NCBI GenBank assembly: GCA_030447415.1
Contig: JAUJOZ010000001.1
Location: 248,001-312,000 of the forward strand
Length of the DNA stretch: 64,000 nt
Direction: 5' to 3'
Origin: Thermomicrobiales bacterium
Lineage (GTDB): Bacteria > Chloroflexota > Chloroflexia > Thermomicrobiales > UBA6265
Under the pieces are notes generated by a model. That model was not told the origin of the DNA. It did no database searches and was given only the letters and a program-made list of their open reading frames with translations. Positions 27,308 through 37,870 of the stretch are shown here, one piece after another. Position 1 is the first letter of the stretch; each line of letters opens with the position of its first letter. Position numbers and translations under genes: made by a program.

Positions 27308-27929
27308 CACCGGCAGCCTTTACCGGGCGGTGACCCTGGCCGCGCTTCGCGCCGGCGTCCCGACCGGGGATGGTTCCGCACTTGCCGAGCTCGCTGACGA
27401 TCGGCACATCGACGTGACCCCGGCGACCACCACTGACGGCCGGCTCTACGACGTCCGCCTCGATGGCGAGGACGTCACCTGGCCGATCCGTGACGCGATG
27501 GTGGAAGCCCGCGTGTCGGAGGTCTCGGCTCACCCTCGGGTCCGAGCGGCCCTCCTGCCGGTCCAGCGCCGCATCGCCGACGGCGGAGCCGTCGTCATGG
27601 TCGGCCGTGACATCGGCACCGTCGTCGTACCCGACGCGGGCGTCAAAGTGTTTCTCGAAGCCAGCATCGAGGAGCGCGCGCGCCGCCGCTACGCGGAGTT
27701 GGCAGAGCGACAGGTGCCTGCGATCCTCGACGAGGTAACGGACGAGCTGCGGCGGCGCGACGCAATCGACCGCGGGCGCGCGACTTCGCCGCTGCGGAAG
27801 GCGGCGGACGCGACGGTGATTCAGACCGACGGACGCGGCGTGGACGAGGTAGTGGCGGAGATCGAGGAGCTCGTCCGCAACGCATGGGTGGCGCAACGGG
27901 AGCCGAGACCGACCGGGCGAACGGAGTGA
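27225..27929 (+). CDS. cmk: Cytidylate kinase
   Basis: Cmk phosphorylates CMP and dCMP. The product has the P-loop 'GPAAAGKTTVARALA', 'LFDTGSLYRAVTLAAL', the CMP-binding insert around 'IRDAMVEARVSEVSAHPRVR', 'VMVGRDIGTVV' and the lid 'RRRYAEL'. GTG 27225 gives a normal length of 234 residues; no good ribosome-binding site precedes it, and no ATG is present nearby in frame. It overlaps the end of the rluB frame and overlaps plsC by 4 bp (GTGA). Confidence 0.92.
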   Translation: MAIDGPAAAGKTTVARALADRLGAMLFDTGSLYRAVTLAALRAGVPTGDGSALAELADDRHIDVTPATTTDGRLYDVRLDGEDVTWPIRDAMVEARVSEVSAHPRVRAALLPVQRRIADGGAVVMVGRDIGTVVVPDAGVKVFLEASIEERARRRYAELAERQVPAILDEVTDELRRRDAIDRGRATSPLRKAADATVIQTDGRGVDEVVAEIEELVRNAWVAQREPRPTGRTE

Positions 27930-28681
27930 GCGAGCGACGGCCGGCCGCGCCCGCGTCGCCAGCACGTGAGCCGGTCGCGGACCTGACCCGCGGCACGCTG
28001 CGGGGTCTTGCCTTTCGGGTGGTTCGGTGGGTGCTGCTCGCGCTCTTGCGCCCACTCGTGGGGATGCGGATCGAGGGTCTGGACCGCATCCCGAAATCTG
28101 GACCGATCCTCGTCGTCTGCAACCACCTGCACAATGCCGACCCGGTGCTCCTCTCGGTCGCCTTCCCTCGCCCCGTCCACTTCATGGCGAAGAAGGAGTT
28201 GTTCACGGTGCCGATCATCGGCTGGGTCATCAGTCGGGTCGGTTCCTTCCCCGTCGATCGCGGCAAGGCCGACCGGTCGGCCCTCCGCCACGCCGAGGCA
28301 GCGCTGTCCCAGGGGATCGCGGTGGGGATGTTTCCCGAGGGGACGCGCAGCACGACCGGCGCGCTCCAGCGCGCCCATCCGGGGGCCGCGCTGCTGGCGG
28401 TTCGCTCGGGTGCGCCCGTCATCCCGATGGTCGTTGTGGGTTCCGAAGCCCTGCCGCTGAACGGCACCAAGGGAAGGCGGCGCCCGGCCCCGGGCCGAAG
28501 ACGCTGGGACGTCCGCATCCGGATTGGCGAGCCGTTCACCCTGCCGCGCGAGGTCGACGGCCATAAGCTCGACACCGAAACGGCCACTGAGCAGATGATG
28601 GTCGCTTTGGCGCGGCTCCTGCCTCCCGAGTACCGGGGGGAGTACGCATCACGCTCTCTCGTTCCGCTGGACCGACCGTGA
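27926..28681 (+). CDS. plsC: 1-acyl-sn-glycerol-3-phosphate acyltransferase
   Basis: PlsC acylates lysophosphatidate to phosphatidate in phospholipid synthesis at the membrane. The catalytic H-x4-D lies in 'NHLHNADP', followed by 'FPVDRGKADRSAL' and the substrate motif 'MFPEGTRS', and 'VIPMVVVGSE'. A hydrophobic segment near 'VRWVLLALLRPLVG' anchors the N-terminus. GTG 27926 overlaps the cmk stop (GTGA). The plsC stop is itself overlapped by another GTGA at 28678 that opens a 64-codon frame; that frame runs into the integrase remnant and probably marks a lost downstream gene. Confidence 0.92.
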   Translation: MSERRPAAPASPAREPVADLTRGTLRGLAFRVVRWVLLALLRPLVGMRIEGLDRIPKSGPILVVCNHLHNADPVLLSVAFPRPVHFMAKKELFTVPIIGWVISRVGSFPVDRGKADRSALRHAEAALSQGIAVGMFPEGTRSTTGALQRAHPGAALLAVRSGAPVIPMVVVGSEALPLNGTKGRRRPAPGRRRWDVRIRIGEPFTLPREVDGHKLDTETATEQMMVALARLLPPEYRGEYASRSLVPLDRP

Positions 28682-28744
28682 CGACGACACTCGAATCGCC
28701 GCCGACTGAGCCGCTGGCGTCGCGTCGTCGCTTGCCCACGCCAT

Positions 28745-28939
28745 TCATAAAGCGAACTCACCACGAGGGCATGCGTCGCGCCAGTCGGCCCGGTAGGCGC
28801 GCACCGTGTTGGGGGCCTTCTCCTGGTCTGCGTAGACGCGGGAGCGCTCGGCGATTGGCGCGACGTTGGTAGGGCGATCGGGCGCCGCGACGAGGGAAAC
28901 GTCGGTTTTGGTGTCGGTCATCGAAGCGCTTGGGGTCAC
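28745..28939 (-). pseudogene. Tyrosine recombinase, N-terminal remnant
   Basis: The frame encodes the SAM-like core-binding start of a phage-type integrase ('VYADQEKAPNTVRAYRADWR') and then stops after about 20 further residues or fewer; the catalytic domain is absent. It may start at GTG 28939, overlapping the stop of the zinc-ribbon gene by GTGA, or at ATG 28921. The truncation point lies close to the end of the plsC operon, consistent with an integrated element whose rest was deleted. Confidence 0.65.
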
Positions 28940-29367
28940 GATGCGCCGGTTTCAGGGTCCACGTCCAGGTCTCCGATTCCCGTATTGATGGCGGCGTAGA
29001 GGAGCGCGCCAGCGAGTGCACCCCACGCCGTGTCGTCGCACGCGGTGGCCAGCTCGGCCCCACGTAGGTCGTCGTCAAACCCTTCCATCCCAATCTCGTC
29101 GACCGCGCGGTCGACCACCGACTTGTCGGCGTAGACCGTGCAACGGAAGCGCCGATGCTCCTGCTTCGCCTGGGGACGAGGCGTAGCGTAGAGCTCGACC
29201 GACCATCCCTGCCTTATCATCGTGTCGATTACGTCGTGGATGGTTGGCTTGGCCGGAAGCCCGTTTGCGGCGAACCACTGCTCCAGCCAAAGCCGCTCGG
29301 TGTCCCGGCCGCACCTGGGGCAGTACCGCGCCCCCTCGGGAATCGTCGCGTCGCAGGAACACCGCAC
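28936..29367 (-). CDS. Zinc-ribbon protein, paralogue of the gene split at 5.6-8.0 kb
   Basis: The 143-residue product starts at GTG 29367 after a GGGAGG ribosome-binding site. It has an N-terminal zinc ribbon (C3-S-C5 and C16-P-R-C19), a linker, and a C-terminal domain with 'GWSVELYATP', 'RRFRCTVYADK' and 'TAWGALAGALLYA'. The same three blocks occur in the interrupted gene at 5586-7985 ('GFGIDLYGAP', 'TRYRCTLYYRQ', 'TPWAAVAAAVVWA'). The family is unknown to me. It is coupled to an integrase remnant, which suggests it travels with integrative elements. Confidence 0.75.
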   Translation of the reverse strand: MRCSCDATIPEGARYCPRCGRDTERLWLEQWFAANGLPAKPTIHDVIDTMIRQGWSVELYATPRPQAKQEHRRFRCTVYADKSVVDRAVDEIGMEGFDDDLRGAELATACDDTAWGALAGALLYAAINTGIGDLDVDPETGAS

Positions 29368-29766
29368 GGCGCCCTCCCGGCTTCCAATACGCTACCGAAC
29401 CTGTCGAAAAAGTCGGAGCGATGGCCTGAGGGGGGCGCCCGGAGGAGGCAGAAGCCCCGATTTGCCCAGATACGGGCCGCCGTTAGGCTCTCCAGCAGGC
29501 TCGACGACCCCGCCCGGGGAGTTTTTCAACCCGCTGCCACCCTTATCGGAACCAAACTTAACACAGGTTTCGGCTAGCCATGACTGATCGCGGCTCCTGG
29601 CCGACGACCCGCCCGCGGTGGCGTTGCCCCTTGCGCCCGCGCCCTTCGCCCAACCCCCGTTATCGGGCGCTACGAACACGATGCCCAGCCGAAGCCACAG
29701 CCACAGGCGTAGGGCTCGACGACGAGCGCTCCGAGCCGGCTCCGGGGGGGACAGCCGGCAAGGTGA
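29368..29766. other. Intergenic region with a possible small insertion-sequence relic
   Basis: About 400 bp without a convincing gene. An imperfect 12-bp inverted pair, GTCGAAAAAGTC at 29403-29414 and GAGTTTTTCAAC at 29519-29530 (10 of 12 matching), brackets 128 bp and may be the ends of a small non-autonomous element. Confidence 0.3.
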
Positions 29767-31128
29767 TCAACCGCGCCGCGCCGCTCCCCGTCCCCGGCTT
29801 GTGGCGGGTGCGGACATTGGCTCCAGTTCGTCCTGGTCGCCCCACACGAGCTCGTGGTCGCCGATGTGAACGACATCGCCCGGACCGATGCCCTGGTGAA
29901 CGAGTTCCTGCTCGATGCCGCTCGTCTCCAGCACCTTCTGGAAGCGCTCCACGGCGTCGTCGACGGCGAAGTTGGTCATCTTGGTGAAGCGCTCGATGCC
30001 GATCCCGGTGACCGCGAAGTGGTGCGCCGAGACGCGATTGACCTCCCAGGCCCGCTCATCGATGCCGGCTAGGGTGTAACGGCGGCGGTCCTGCGGCTTT
30101 TCCGCCTCCTGTTGTCGGGTGGCGATTTCGCGCAGGGTTGCGGCCACCGCGTTCATGAGGGCCGGCACGCCCTCGCCGGTCGCCGTCGAGATCTCGAAGA
30201 CCGGGTAGCCCTCCCGCTCCAGTGCCGCGCGGAGCCCCGGGAGTCGTTCCCGCGCCTCGGCAAGGTCCACCTTGTTGAGCGCTACCAGGACCGGCTTCCG
30301 TGCCAGGTCGGCATCAAAGGCTGCCAGCTCCGCGTTGATCGTCGTGAAGTCGTCCAGCGGGTCGCGCGCTTCCAAGCCGCCGGACGCATCAAGCACGTGG
30401 ACCAGTGCCTTGGTCCGCGTCACGTGGCGCAAGAACTCGTGTCCGAGACCGGCCCCGCCGGCCGCCCCTTCGATCAGTCCGGGGATGTCGGCCAGGACGA
30501 AGGTTTGTCCACCGCGTCCGCCGACTTCCACCACCCCGAGGTTCGGCTCCAGCGTGGTGAACGGATAGTCGGCGATCTTTGGTCGGGCGGCCGAGGCGGC
30601 GGCGAGCAGTGTCGACTTGCCAGCGTTCGGCAGCCCGACGAGTCCGACGTCAGCGATCAGCCGCAACTCCAGTCGCAGCCAGCGCTCTTCCCCAGGCTCC
30701 CCCAGCTCGGCGAGCCGTGGCGCCTGCCGCGTGGACGACTTGAAGTGCGTGTTGCCAAGCCCGCCCCGTCCACCTTTAGCGACGACTACCTCCTCGCCGG
30801 GATCGGTTAGGTCCGCCAGGACCTCCCCCGTCTCGTCGTCCCACACCAGCGTGCCAGGCGGCACGTCGATGATCAGGTCGTCCCCGGCTTTGCCGTGCAT
30901 CTGCTGCTTCCTGCCAGCGCCGCCGTTCTCGGCCTTGAAGCGTTGGTTGTACTGGAACGGCAGCAGGCTGGTGAGATTCGGCTTCACCCGCAGGCGGACG
31001 TCCCCCGCCCGGCCCCCGTCGCCGCCGTCCGGGCCGCCGCGTGGCACGTACTTCTCGCGGCGGAACGACGCCGAGCCGTTCCCGCCGTCCCCAGCCTTGA
31101 CGTAGATCCTCGCGCGGTCAATGAGCAT
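29767..31128 (-). CDS. obgE: Obg-family GTPase ObgE/CgtA
   Basis: ObgE is an essential ribosome-assembly and stress-response GTPase. The 453-residue product has the glycine-rich Obg fold (residues 1-158, 'GDGGNGSASFRREKYVPRGG'), the G domain with G1 'GLPNAGKS', G3 'DIPGLIEGA' and G4 'NKVD', and a C-terminal OCT domain at about 350-430. All parts are intact and of usual size; the last 15 residues are a basic tail. The usual upstream rplU-rpmA pair is absent here; upstream is a non-coding stretch and then rpoD in the same direction. Confidence 0.96.
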   Translation of the reverse strand: MLIDRARIYVKAGDGGNGSASFRREKYVPRGGPDGGDGGRAGDVRLRVKPNLTSLLPFQYNQRFKAENGGAGRKQQMHGKAGDDLIIDVPPGTLVWDDETGEVLADLTDPGEEVVVAKGGRGGLGNTHFKSSTRQAPRLAELGEPGEERWLRLELRLIADVGLVGLPNAGKSTLLAAASAARPKIADYPFTTLEPNLGVVEVGGRGGQTFVLADIPGLIEGAAGGAGLGHEFLRHVTRTKALVHVLDASGGLEARDPLDDFTTINAELAAFDADLARKPVLVALNKVDLAEARERLPGLRAALEREGYPVFEISTATGEGVPALMNAVAATLREIATRQQEAEKPQDRRRYTLAGIDERAWEVNRVSAHHFAVTGIGIERFTKMTNFAVDDAVERFQKVLETSGIEQELVHQGIGPGDVVHIGDHELVWGDQDELEPMSAPATSRGRGAARRG

Positions 31129-31594
31129 CGGGCCTCCGGGCGGGTCGCCGGTCGGTGGTCAGGAGTGAGAGAACACCGGCCGCGCGTGGTGGCCGGCGTG
31201 AACGGGAAGGATACCGCCCGGCATGGTGATGGCGCAGCGCCTCGCCGGGAAACGGGAGTGAGCGGCAGTTTCAGCTTGATCTCGTCGCGGGGCGGGCTGC
31301 CGCCCTTCCCGACCAACGGAGTGGATCCGGTAGATCTGCATCGAAGTCCCCTCTGCGGTTCGCTCCACGGATGGCGGAGGGGGACCGGGGAACGGTGGTG
31401 CCACGAGCGAGCGGAGCGACCGTGGGTTGATGTCCGGCTTCCTCATGGGTTCCCTGCAGGGTCGGCTGGCGGCTGGTACCGAGCGAAGGAGGGAGCTCCG
31501 GGGACGACCATGACTGGATGGGTGAAAAAAGGGGGGCGGCCAACGGACCGCCCCCTGCTCCCCACCGTCTATCGTTCACCTGCCGCGGTCGCCG
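31129..31594. other. Intergenic region between rpoD and obgE
   Basis: Apart from the rpoD terminator at 31525-31555 I see no clear feature. Weak minus-strand frames start at 31446 and 31341 with plausible ribosome-binding sites but have no protein-like pattern. Confidence 0.5.
31525..31555 (-). terminator. Rho-independent terminator of rpoD
   Basis: On the minus strand an 8-bp GC stem (GGGGGCGG/CCGCCCCC) with an 8-base loop is followed by CCTTTTTTC. It begins about 40 bp after the rpoD stop. Confidence 0.85.
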
Positions 31595-33310
<1,716 letters not shown>

Positions 33311-35045
33311 GCGTTGCGTTCTGCGGGGTGATCGCCACGACGGTGCCGTCGTTCGATCCCTGCTCAGTCGGTTGTGGTGCACCGCCTCCCAGACGCTTGC
33401 CTCGGGGCGGGCCCGGGGCACGCCGCGGCCCCGGGATGGATGCGCTTCGCTCGGGTGGACCGAGGTACGCTACTACGTCTCGTCGGGCCACGCAAGCACA
33501 CGTCCCACGTGGAGGGGGCCGAGTCACCTCATTGGCGTCACCTCCTCCGGCGCCGGCTCGTTCAGGGGCCGACGGCACCGTGACCGGACGCCCCGGGAGC
33601 ACGTCCGCCCGAAGCAGATCGGCGTAGGTTTCTCGCCGCCGGATGAGGCGCACCGTGTCGCTACCGACCAGGACGACCGCCGGCCGCGGCGCGAGGTTGT
33701 AGTTGCTCGCCATCGGCAGGCAATAGGCGCCGGCGGCAGGGACGGCGAGAACGTCCTCGCTCTCCAGCCGGGGCAACCGCGCGTCCTCGATCAGGACATC
33801 CCCTGACTCGCAGTACTTGCCCACGATCGTGACGGTTTCAAGCGACCCCTCCTCCGCCCGGTTAGCCACGGCAGCGGAGTAGCGGGCCCCGTAGAGCGCT
33901 GGACGGATGTTGTCGGCCATGCCGCCGTCGATGGCCACGTAGCGGCGGACGCCGGGGATCTCTTTGACCGTACCGACCCGATACAGCGCGACGCCGGCCG
34001 GTCCGACGATGGCCCGTCCGGGCTCCACGGTCAGCTCGGGCAACGGCAGGCCGTAGCGCCGGCACCCGTCGACCAGCGTTTCACCCGCCGCCGTGGCCCA
34101 TGCTTCCACCGGCGCCTCCTCTTCGCCGTCGGCGGATGCGATTCCGAAGCCGCCGCCTGGACTCACGACCTGGGGAACGACGCCGTGTTGGTCGCGCATC
34201 TCGGCCGCGAAAGCGACCATGACGTTGAGCGTTCGGCGCACCGCGTCCGGGTCGTAGACCTGGGAACCAACGTGCGCGTGGTAGCCAACCAGGTCGAGTC
34301 CCGGTTCGGAGACCGTTCGCGCGACCGCCGCCGCCGCGGCGCCGGTCGCCACCGGCAACCCGAATTTGGAATCGAGCGTGCCGGTCCGGATCTTGGCGTG
34401 GGTCTGCACGTCGACCCCCGGGTTTAACCGGAGGAGAACCTGGACACGGACCCGGCATTCGGCGGCTAACCGAGCCAGCAGCCCCAGCTCCGATTCGTTG
34501 TCAACCGCGATCAGGCCGATCCCCGCCGCGAGCGCCTCCCGGAGCTCGTCCTCGCCTTTGTTGTTGCCGTGGAAGGTCATCGCCGACGCCGGCACCCCGG
34601 CCGCCAGTCCCGCGTAGAGCTCGCCGCCGGACACGACGTCGAGCCCGAGACCCTCTTCCCAGAGGATCGCCACGAGCGCCGGGGACAGATACGCCTTGGC
34701 CGCATACACGACCCGAGCGTAGGGGTACGCCGCAGCGAAGGCGGTGCGGAACCGCCGCGCCTGACCGCGCAGGGTCGCTTCGTCAAACACGTAGAGCGGC
34801 GTCCCGAAGCGTCGGACGAGGTCGGGAACGGCCACGCCCCCGATCGTCAGGTGACCGGCGTGTGTGCGTTCGGTCGTCACGGGCCAGAGCATCGAGGGAT
34901 CCCTTCCTGGCGTCCCCGGTGTCGTCAAGCCGTCCCCGCCCGGAGCATCCGTCGCGGCATACCGCTGCGCGGCGCACCAGTGGTTCAGGGATAGCGCAGT
35001 ATGCCACTGCCGCCGAGAATGGCCGGTCACACCGGTTGGGCGAGA

Positions 35046-35057
35046 GTGTACGTACAC
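35046..35057. promoter_or_regulatory. 12-bp palindrome in the lysA/ABC-F divergent region
   Basis: GTGTACGTACAC is a perfect palindrome about 60 bp upstream of the extended -10 at 35114 and 155 bp upstream of lysA. Its position would suit an operator, but no regulator is indicated. Confidence 0.3.
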
Positions 35058-35113
35058 CCCCGACGGAATGCAAGGGGCGCTGACTGCGCTCGGCCGGCCG
35101 GCGCCCTCGCGCT

Positions 35114-35122
35114 TGCTATACT
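35114..35122 (+). promoter_or_regulatory. Extended -10 promoter of the ABC-F gene
   Basis: TGC-TATACT forms an extended -10 element (TG at 35114-35115, TATACT at 35117-35122). No -35 consensus is visible, as expected for this promoter class. The leader before the ATG at 35212 would be about 80 nt. Confidence 0.5.
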
Positions 35123-35211
35123 GACGTCCACCGGTTCGCTCCCTACCGGCGCGACCTTGTGGCCGCCGGCCTCTTGTCGCCCGCCGGTCGCCGCGAGGTT
35201 CGAATTCACCC

Positions 35212-37167
35212 ATGCCCGCGACCACAATCCTTACCGTCGCCGATCTCGCCAAGACGTACGTTTCGGACGAGATCTTCGCCGGTGTCTCCTTCCAGTTGAG
35301 CGAGCGCGAGCACGTCGCCCTCGTCGGCGTCAATGGCGCCGGCAAATCGACCATCCTCCGCATCATCGCCGGCCTGGAGCACCCGAACACCGGGAGCGTC
35401 ATCCACGCCACGGGCCTGCGCATCACCTACCTGCCGCAGGAAGCGCGTTTCACCAGCGATCGCTCGGTCCCCGAGGAAGCACGCCTGGCGTTCGCACCGG
35501 TTCTTGCCGCGTCCGATCGAATGCGGGAGATCGAGGCGGCAATGGGTGCGGCGCCCGGAGCCGAGTTGGAAGCGCTGCTCGCGGAGTACGACCGCCTCCA
35601 AACCCGCTTCGAGGCCGCCGGCGGCTACGACGTCGAGCACCGCACCGATGAGGTTCTGATGGGCCTCGGCTTCGCCGAAGCTCAGTTCGCCGAGCCGGTC
35701 AACCGCCTCAGCGGCGGCCAAAAGACCCGCGTTGCCCTCGCCAAGGCCCTCCTCGCCGACCCGGATCTGCTCCTCCTCGACGAGCCGACCAACCACCTCG
35801 ATCTGGAGATGTTGGAGTGGCTGGAAGGCTTCCTGCGAGCTTGGGCCGGCGCCTGCCTGGTCGTCTCCCACGACCGCTACTTCCTCGACCGCGTCACGAC
35901 CCGCACCCTCGATCTCTCCTTCGGTCGCCTCGAGGACTATCCCGCCCCCTACGCCCGCTACCTGAAGTTGCGCGAGGAGCGGATGGCGCGGCGGCTTCAG
36001 GAGTACGAGGAGCAGCAGGCGTTCATTGCCCGCACGGAGGAGTTCATCCGTAAGTACAAGGCGGGGCAGCGATCCAAGGAGGCTCGTGGGCGCCAGACCC
36101 GCCTGGAGCGCCTCGAGCGCCTGGAACGTCCGGAAGAACACGCCGCGGTCAACGTGCGGATGAACGCCTCCGTCCGCAGCGGGCGTTCCGTCCTCCATCT
36201 GACACCGGTCCGTGCCGGCTACGGCGCCGATGTCCTCGTCTCGACGCCCGAGCTCACGATCGAGCGGGGCGAACGTGTCGGCCTGATCGGTCCGAACGGG
36301 AGCGGCAAGACCACCCTTCTCCGAACGCTGACCGGCGAGCTACCCGCGCTCAAGGGGCGGACCCAGCTCGGCACGAACGTCAAGGTCGGCTACTACGCCC
36401 AGGGGCACGAGGGGCTGCCGCTCGACGGCACCCCCCTCTCCATCGTGCTCGCCGCCCAGCCGATGGGTGAGGAGTCCGCGCGGACCTACCTCGGCCGCTT
36501 CCTGTTCAGCGAGGACGACGTCTTCAAGCCGGTGGCGGCCCTATCCGGCGGCGAGCGCTCCCGTCTGGCGCTGGCCCTCCTCCTGCTGCAGCAGGCCAAC
36601 TTCCTGATCCTCGACGAGCCGACCAACCACCTTGACATCCGCACCCGCGAAACGCTGGAGGAGATGCTGGCCGCCTTCGATGGCACCATCCTCTTCGTCT
36701 CCCACGACCGCTTCTTCATCGACCGCATCGCCACCCGCATCTGGGCGATCGAGGGAGGGACGGTCAAGCCCTACCTCGGCAACTACACCGACTACCAGCG
36801 CCAGCTCGGTCGTCGCCCCGAGACGCACCCCGATTCCAGCAAGGAGGACGCGCGCGGCAAGGACGGGGCGAACGGCCGTGAGCCGGTCCCGGCCACGTCG
36901 GCACCCCGAGCCCGGAGTCTCTCAGCCGACGGCCGGCTCCAGAAGTCGCTGACGCAGATCGAGCGCGACATCGCCCGGCTGGAAGGCAAGCTGAACGAGC
37001 TGAGCGACGCGCTGGCCGTGGCTGGTATCGACGCCGACGTTGACGCGGTCGCTCGCCTCGGCGACGAGTATGAGCGCGCACGGGTCGAGCTGGAGCGGGC
37101 TTACGCACGATGGGAAGAGCTGAGCGCCCAGTTCGAGGCAGCGGCCGGTCCGGTGCCGGCGCGCTGA
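35212..37167 (+). CDS. ABC-F family ATPase (translation factor type)
   Basis: The 651-residue protein has two ABC cassettes in one chain and no membrane domain, as in ABC-F proteins that act on the ribosome. Cassette 1: Walker A 'GVNGAGKST' at 39-47, signature 'LSGGQKTRVALAKALL', Walker B 'LLLLDEPTNHLD'. An arginine- and lysine-rich linker ('KYKAGQRSKEARGRQTRLERL') of the P-site tRNA-interaction type follows. Cassette 2: Walker A 'GPNGSGKTT' near 360, 'LSGGERSRLALALLL', 'LILDEPTNHLD'. A C-terminal coiled coil ('IERDIARLEGKLNEL') resembles that of Uup. Which subfamily, and whether it confers antibiotic protection, cannot be decided by eye. Confidence 0.92.
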   Translation: MPATTILTVADLAKTYVSDEIFAGVSFQLSEREHVALVGVNGAGKSTILRIIAGLEHPNTGSVIHATGLRITYLPQEARFTSDRSVPEEARLAFAPVLAASDRMREIEAAMGAAPGAELEALLAEYDRLQTRFEAAGGYDVEHRTDEVLMGLGFAEAQFAEPVNRLSGGQKTRVALAKALLADPDLLLLDEPTNHLDLEMLEWLEGFLRAWAGACLVVSHDRYFLDRVTTRTLDLSFGRLEDYPAPYARYLKLREERMARRLQEYEEQQAFIARTEEFIRKYKAGQRSKEARGRQTRLERLERLERPEEHAAVNVRMNASVRSGRSVLHLTPVRAGYGADVLVSTPELTIERGERVGLIGPNGSGKTTLLRTLTGELPALKGRTQLGTNVKVGYYAQGHEGLPLDGTPLSIVLAAQPMGEESARTYLGRFLFSEDDVFKPVAALSGGERSRLALALLLLQQANFLILDEPTNHLDIRTRETLEEMLAAFDGTILFVSHDRFFIDRIATRIWAIEGGTVKPYLGNYTDYQRQLGRRPETHPDSSKEDARGKDGANGREPVPATSAPRARSLSADGRLQKSLTQIERDIARLEGKLNELSDALAVAGIDADVDAVARLGDEYERARVELERAYARWEELSAQFEAAAGPVPAR

Positions 37168-37190
37168 GCGCCGGCGGCGAGAGGGACACG

Positions 37191-37808
37191 ATGGAGGCAC
37201 ACGACACCGGCACCGCGGACCGGCGCCCCGTCGTCAACATCGAGGGCGATCTCGTCGCGTTGGGGCCGTACTGCCGCGACTTGATCCCCCGCTACCAGCG
37301 CTGGGTGAGCGACTTCGCGACCTTGCGGACGCTCGGGCTCCCGCCCCGTCCGATGACGCTGGAGCAGGAAACCGCCTGGTACGACGGCCAGACGGCTGCG
37401 GGCGAGGCCGGCTTCACGATCTACGAGCGTGCCACCTGGCGGCCGGTCGGTAATACCGGTCTCCATGGCATCGATCACCGCAACCGCACGGCGACCTTCG
37501 GTATCCTGATCGGGGAGGTGGACGCCCGGGGGAAGGGGTACGGCACGGAAGCGGCCCGCCTGATGCTCGACTACGCATTCACCGCTCTCGGCCTGCACAG
37601 CGTCATGCTGACCTGCTACGAGTTCAACCGGGCCGGGCGGCGGGCGTACGCCAAAGCCGGCTACAAAGAGTTCGGCCGCCGCCGGCAGTGCCGTTGGATG
37701 GGCGGCCGACTCTGGGACGAGATCTACATGGATTGTCTGGCGACCGAGTTCGAGAGTCCGGTGCTCGGCCGCATCTTCGTCCCCGACGAGCCACGGGCCA
37801 GTGGCTGA
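37191..37808 (+). CDS. GNAT-family N-acetyltransferase (RimJ/RimL type)
   Basis: The 205-residue product shows the RimJ/RimL-type GNAT pattern: 'LVALGPYCRDLIPRYQRWVSD' at the start, 'PVGNTGLHGIDHRNRTATFGI', the acetyl-CoA loop 'EVDARGKGYGTEAARLML' and 'EFNRAGRRAYAKAGYKEFGR' near the end. Such enzymes acetylate protein N-termini, amino acids or small amines; the target here is unknown. ATG 37191 follows GAGAGGGA and lies 23 bp after the ABC-F stop, so the two are probably cotranscribed with coaE. Confidence 0.88.
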   Translation: MEAHDTGTADRRPVVNIEGDLVALGPYCRDLIPRYQRWVSDFATLRTLGLPPRPMTLEQETAWYDGQTAAGEAGFTIYERATWRPVGNTGLHGIDHRNRTATFGILIGEVDARGKGYGTEAARLMLDYAFTALGLHSVMLTCYEFNRAGRRAYAKAGYKEFGRRRQCRWMGGRLWDEIYMDCLATEFESPVLGRIFVPDEPRASG

Positions 37809-37870
37809 AGACGCTCCCGTTCCTCGGGCAGGCGGCCGGTTCTCGGCGCGGTTGGGGTGATAGCAGCCCG

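Noticed and set aside
28678-28872. 64-codon plus-strand gene after plsC
   Set aside because: Its start is plausible (GTGA overlap) but most of it lies antisense to the integrase remnant; at most the first 20 codons are a gene relic.
31360-31450. T-box-like GGTGG-TG-CC-A-CG string on the plus strand
   Set aside because: No aminoacyl-tRNA synthetase or amino-acid gene lies downstream on that strand and no specifier stem is evident.
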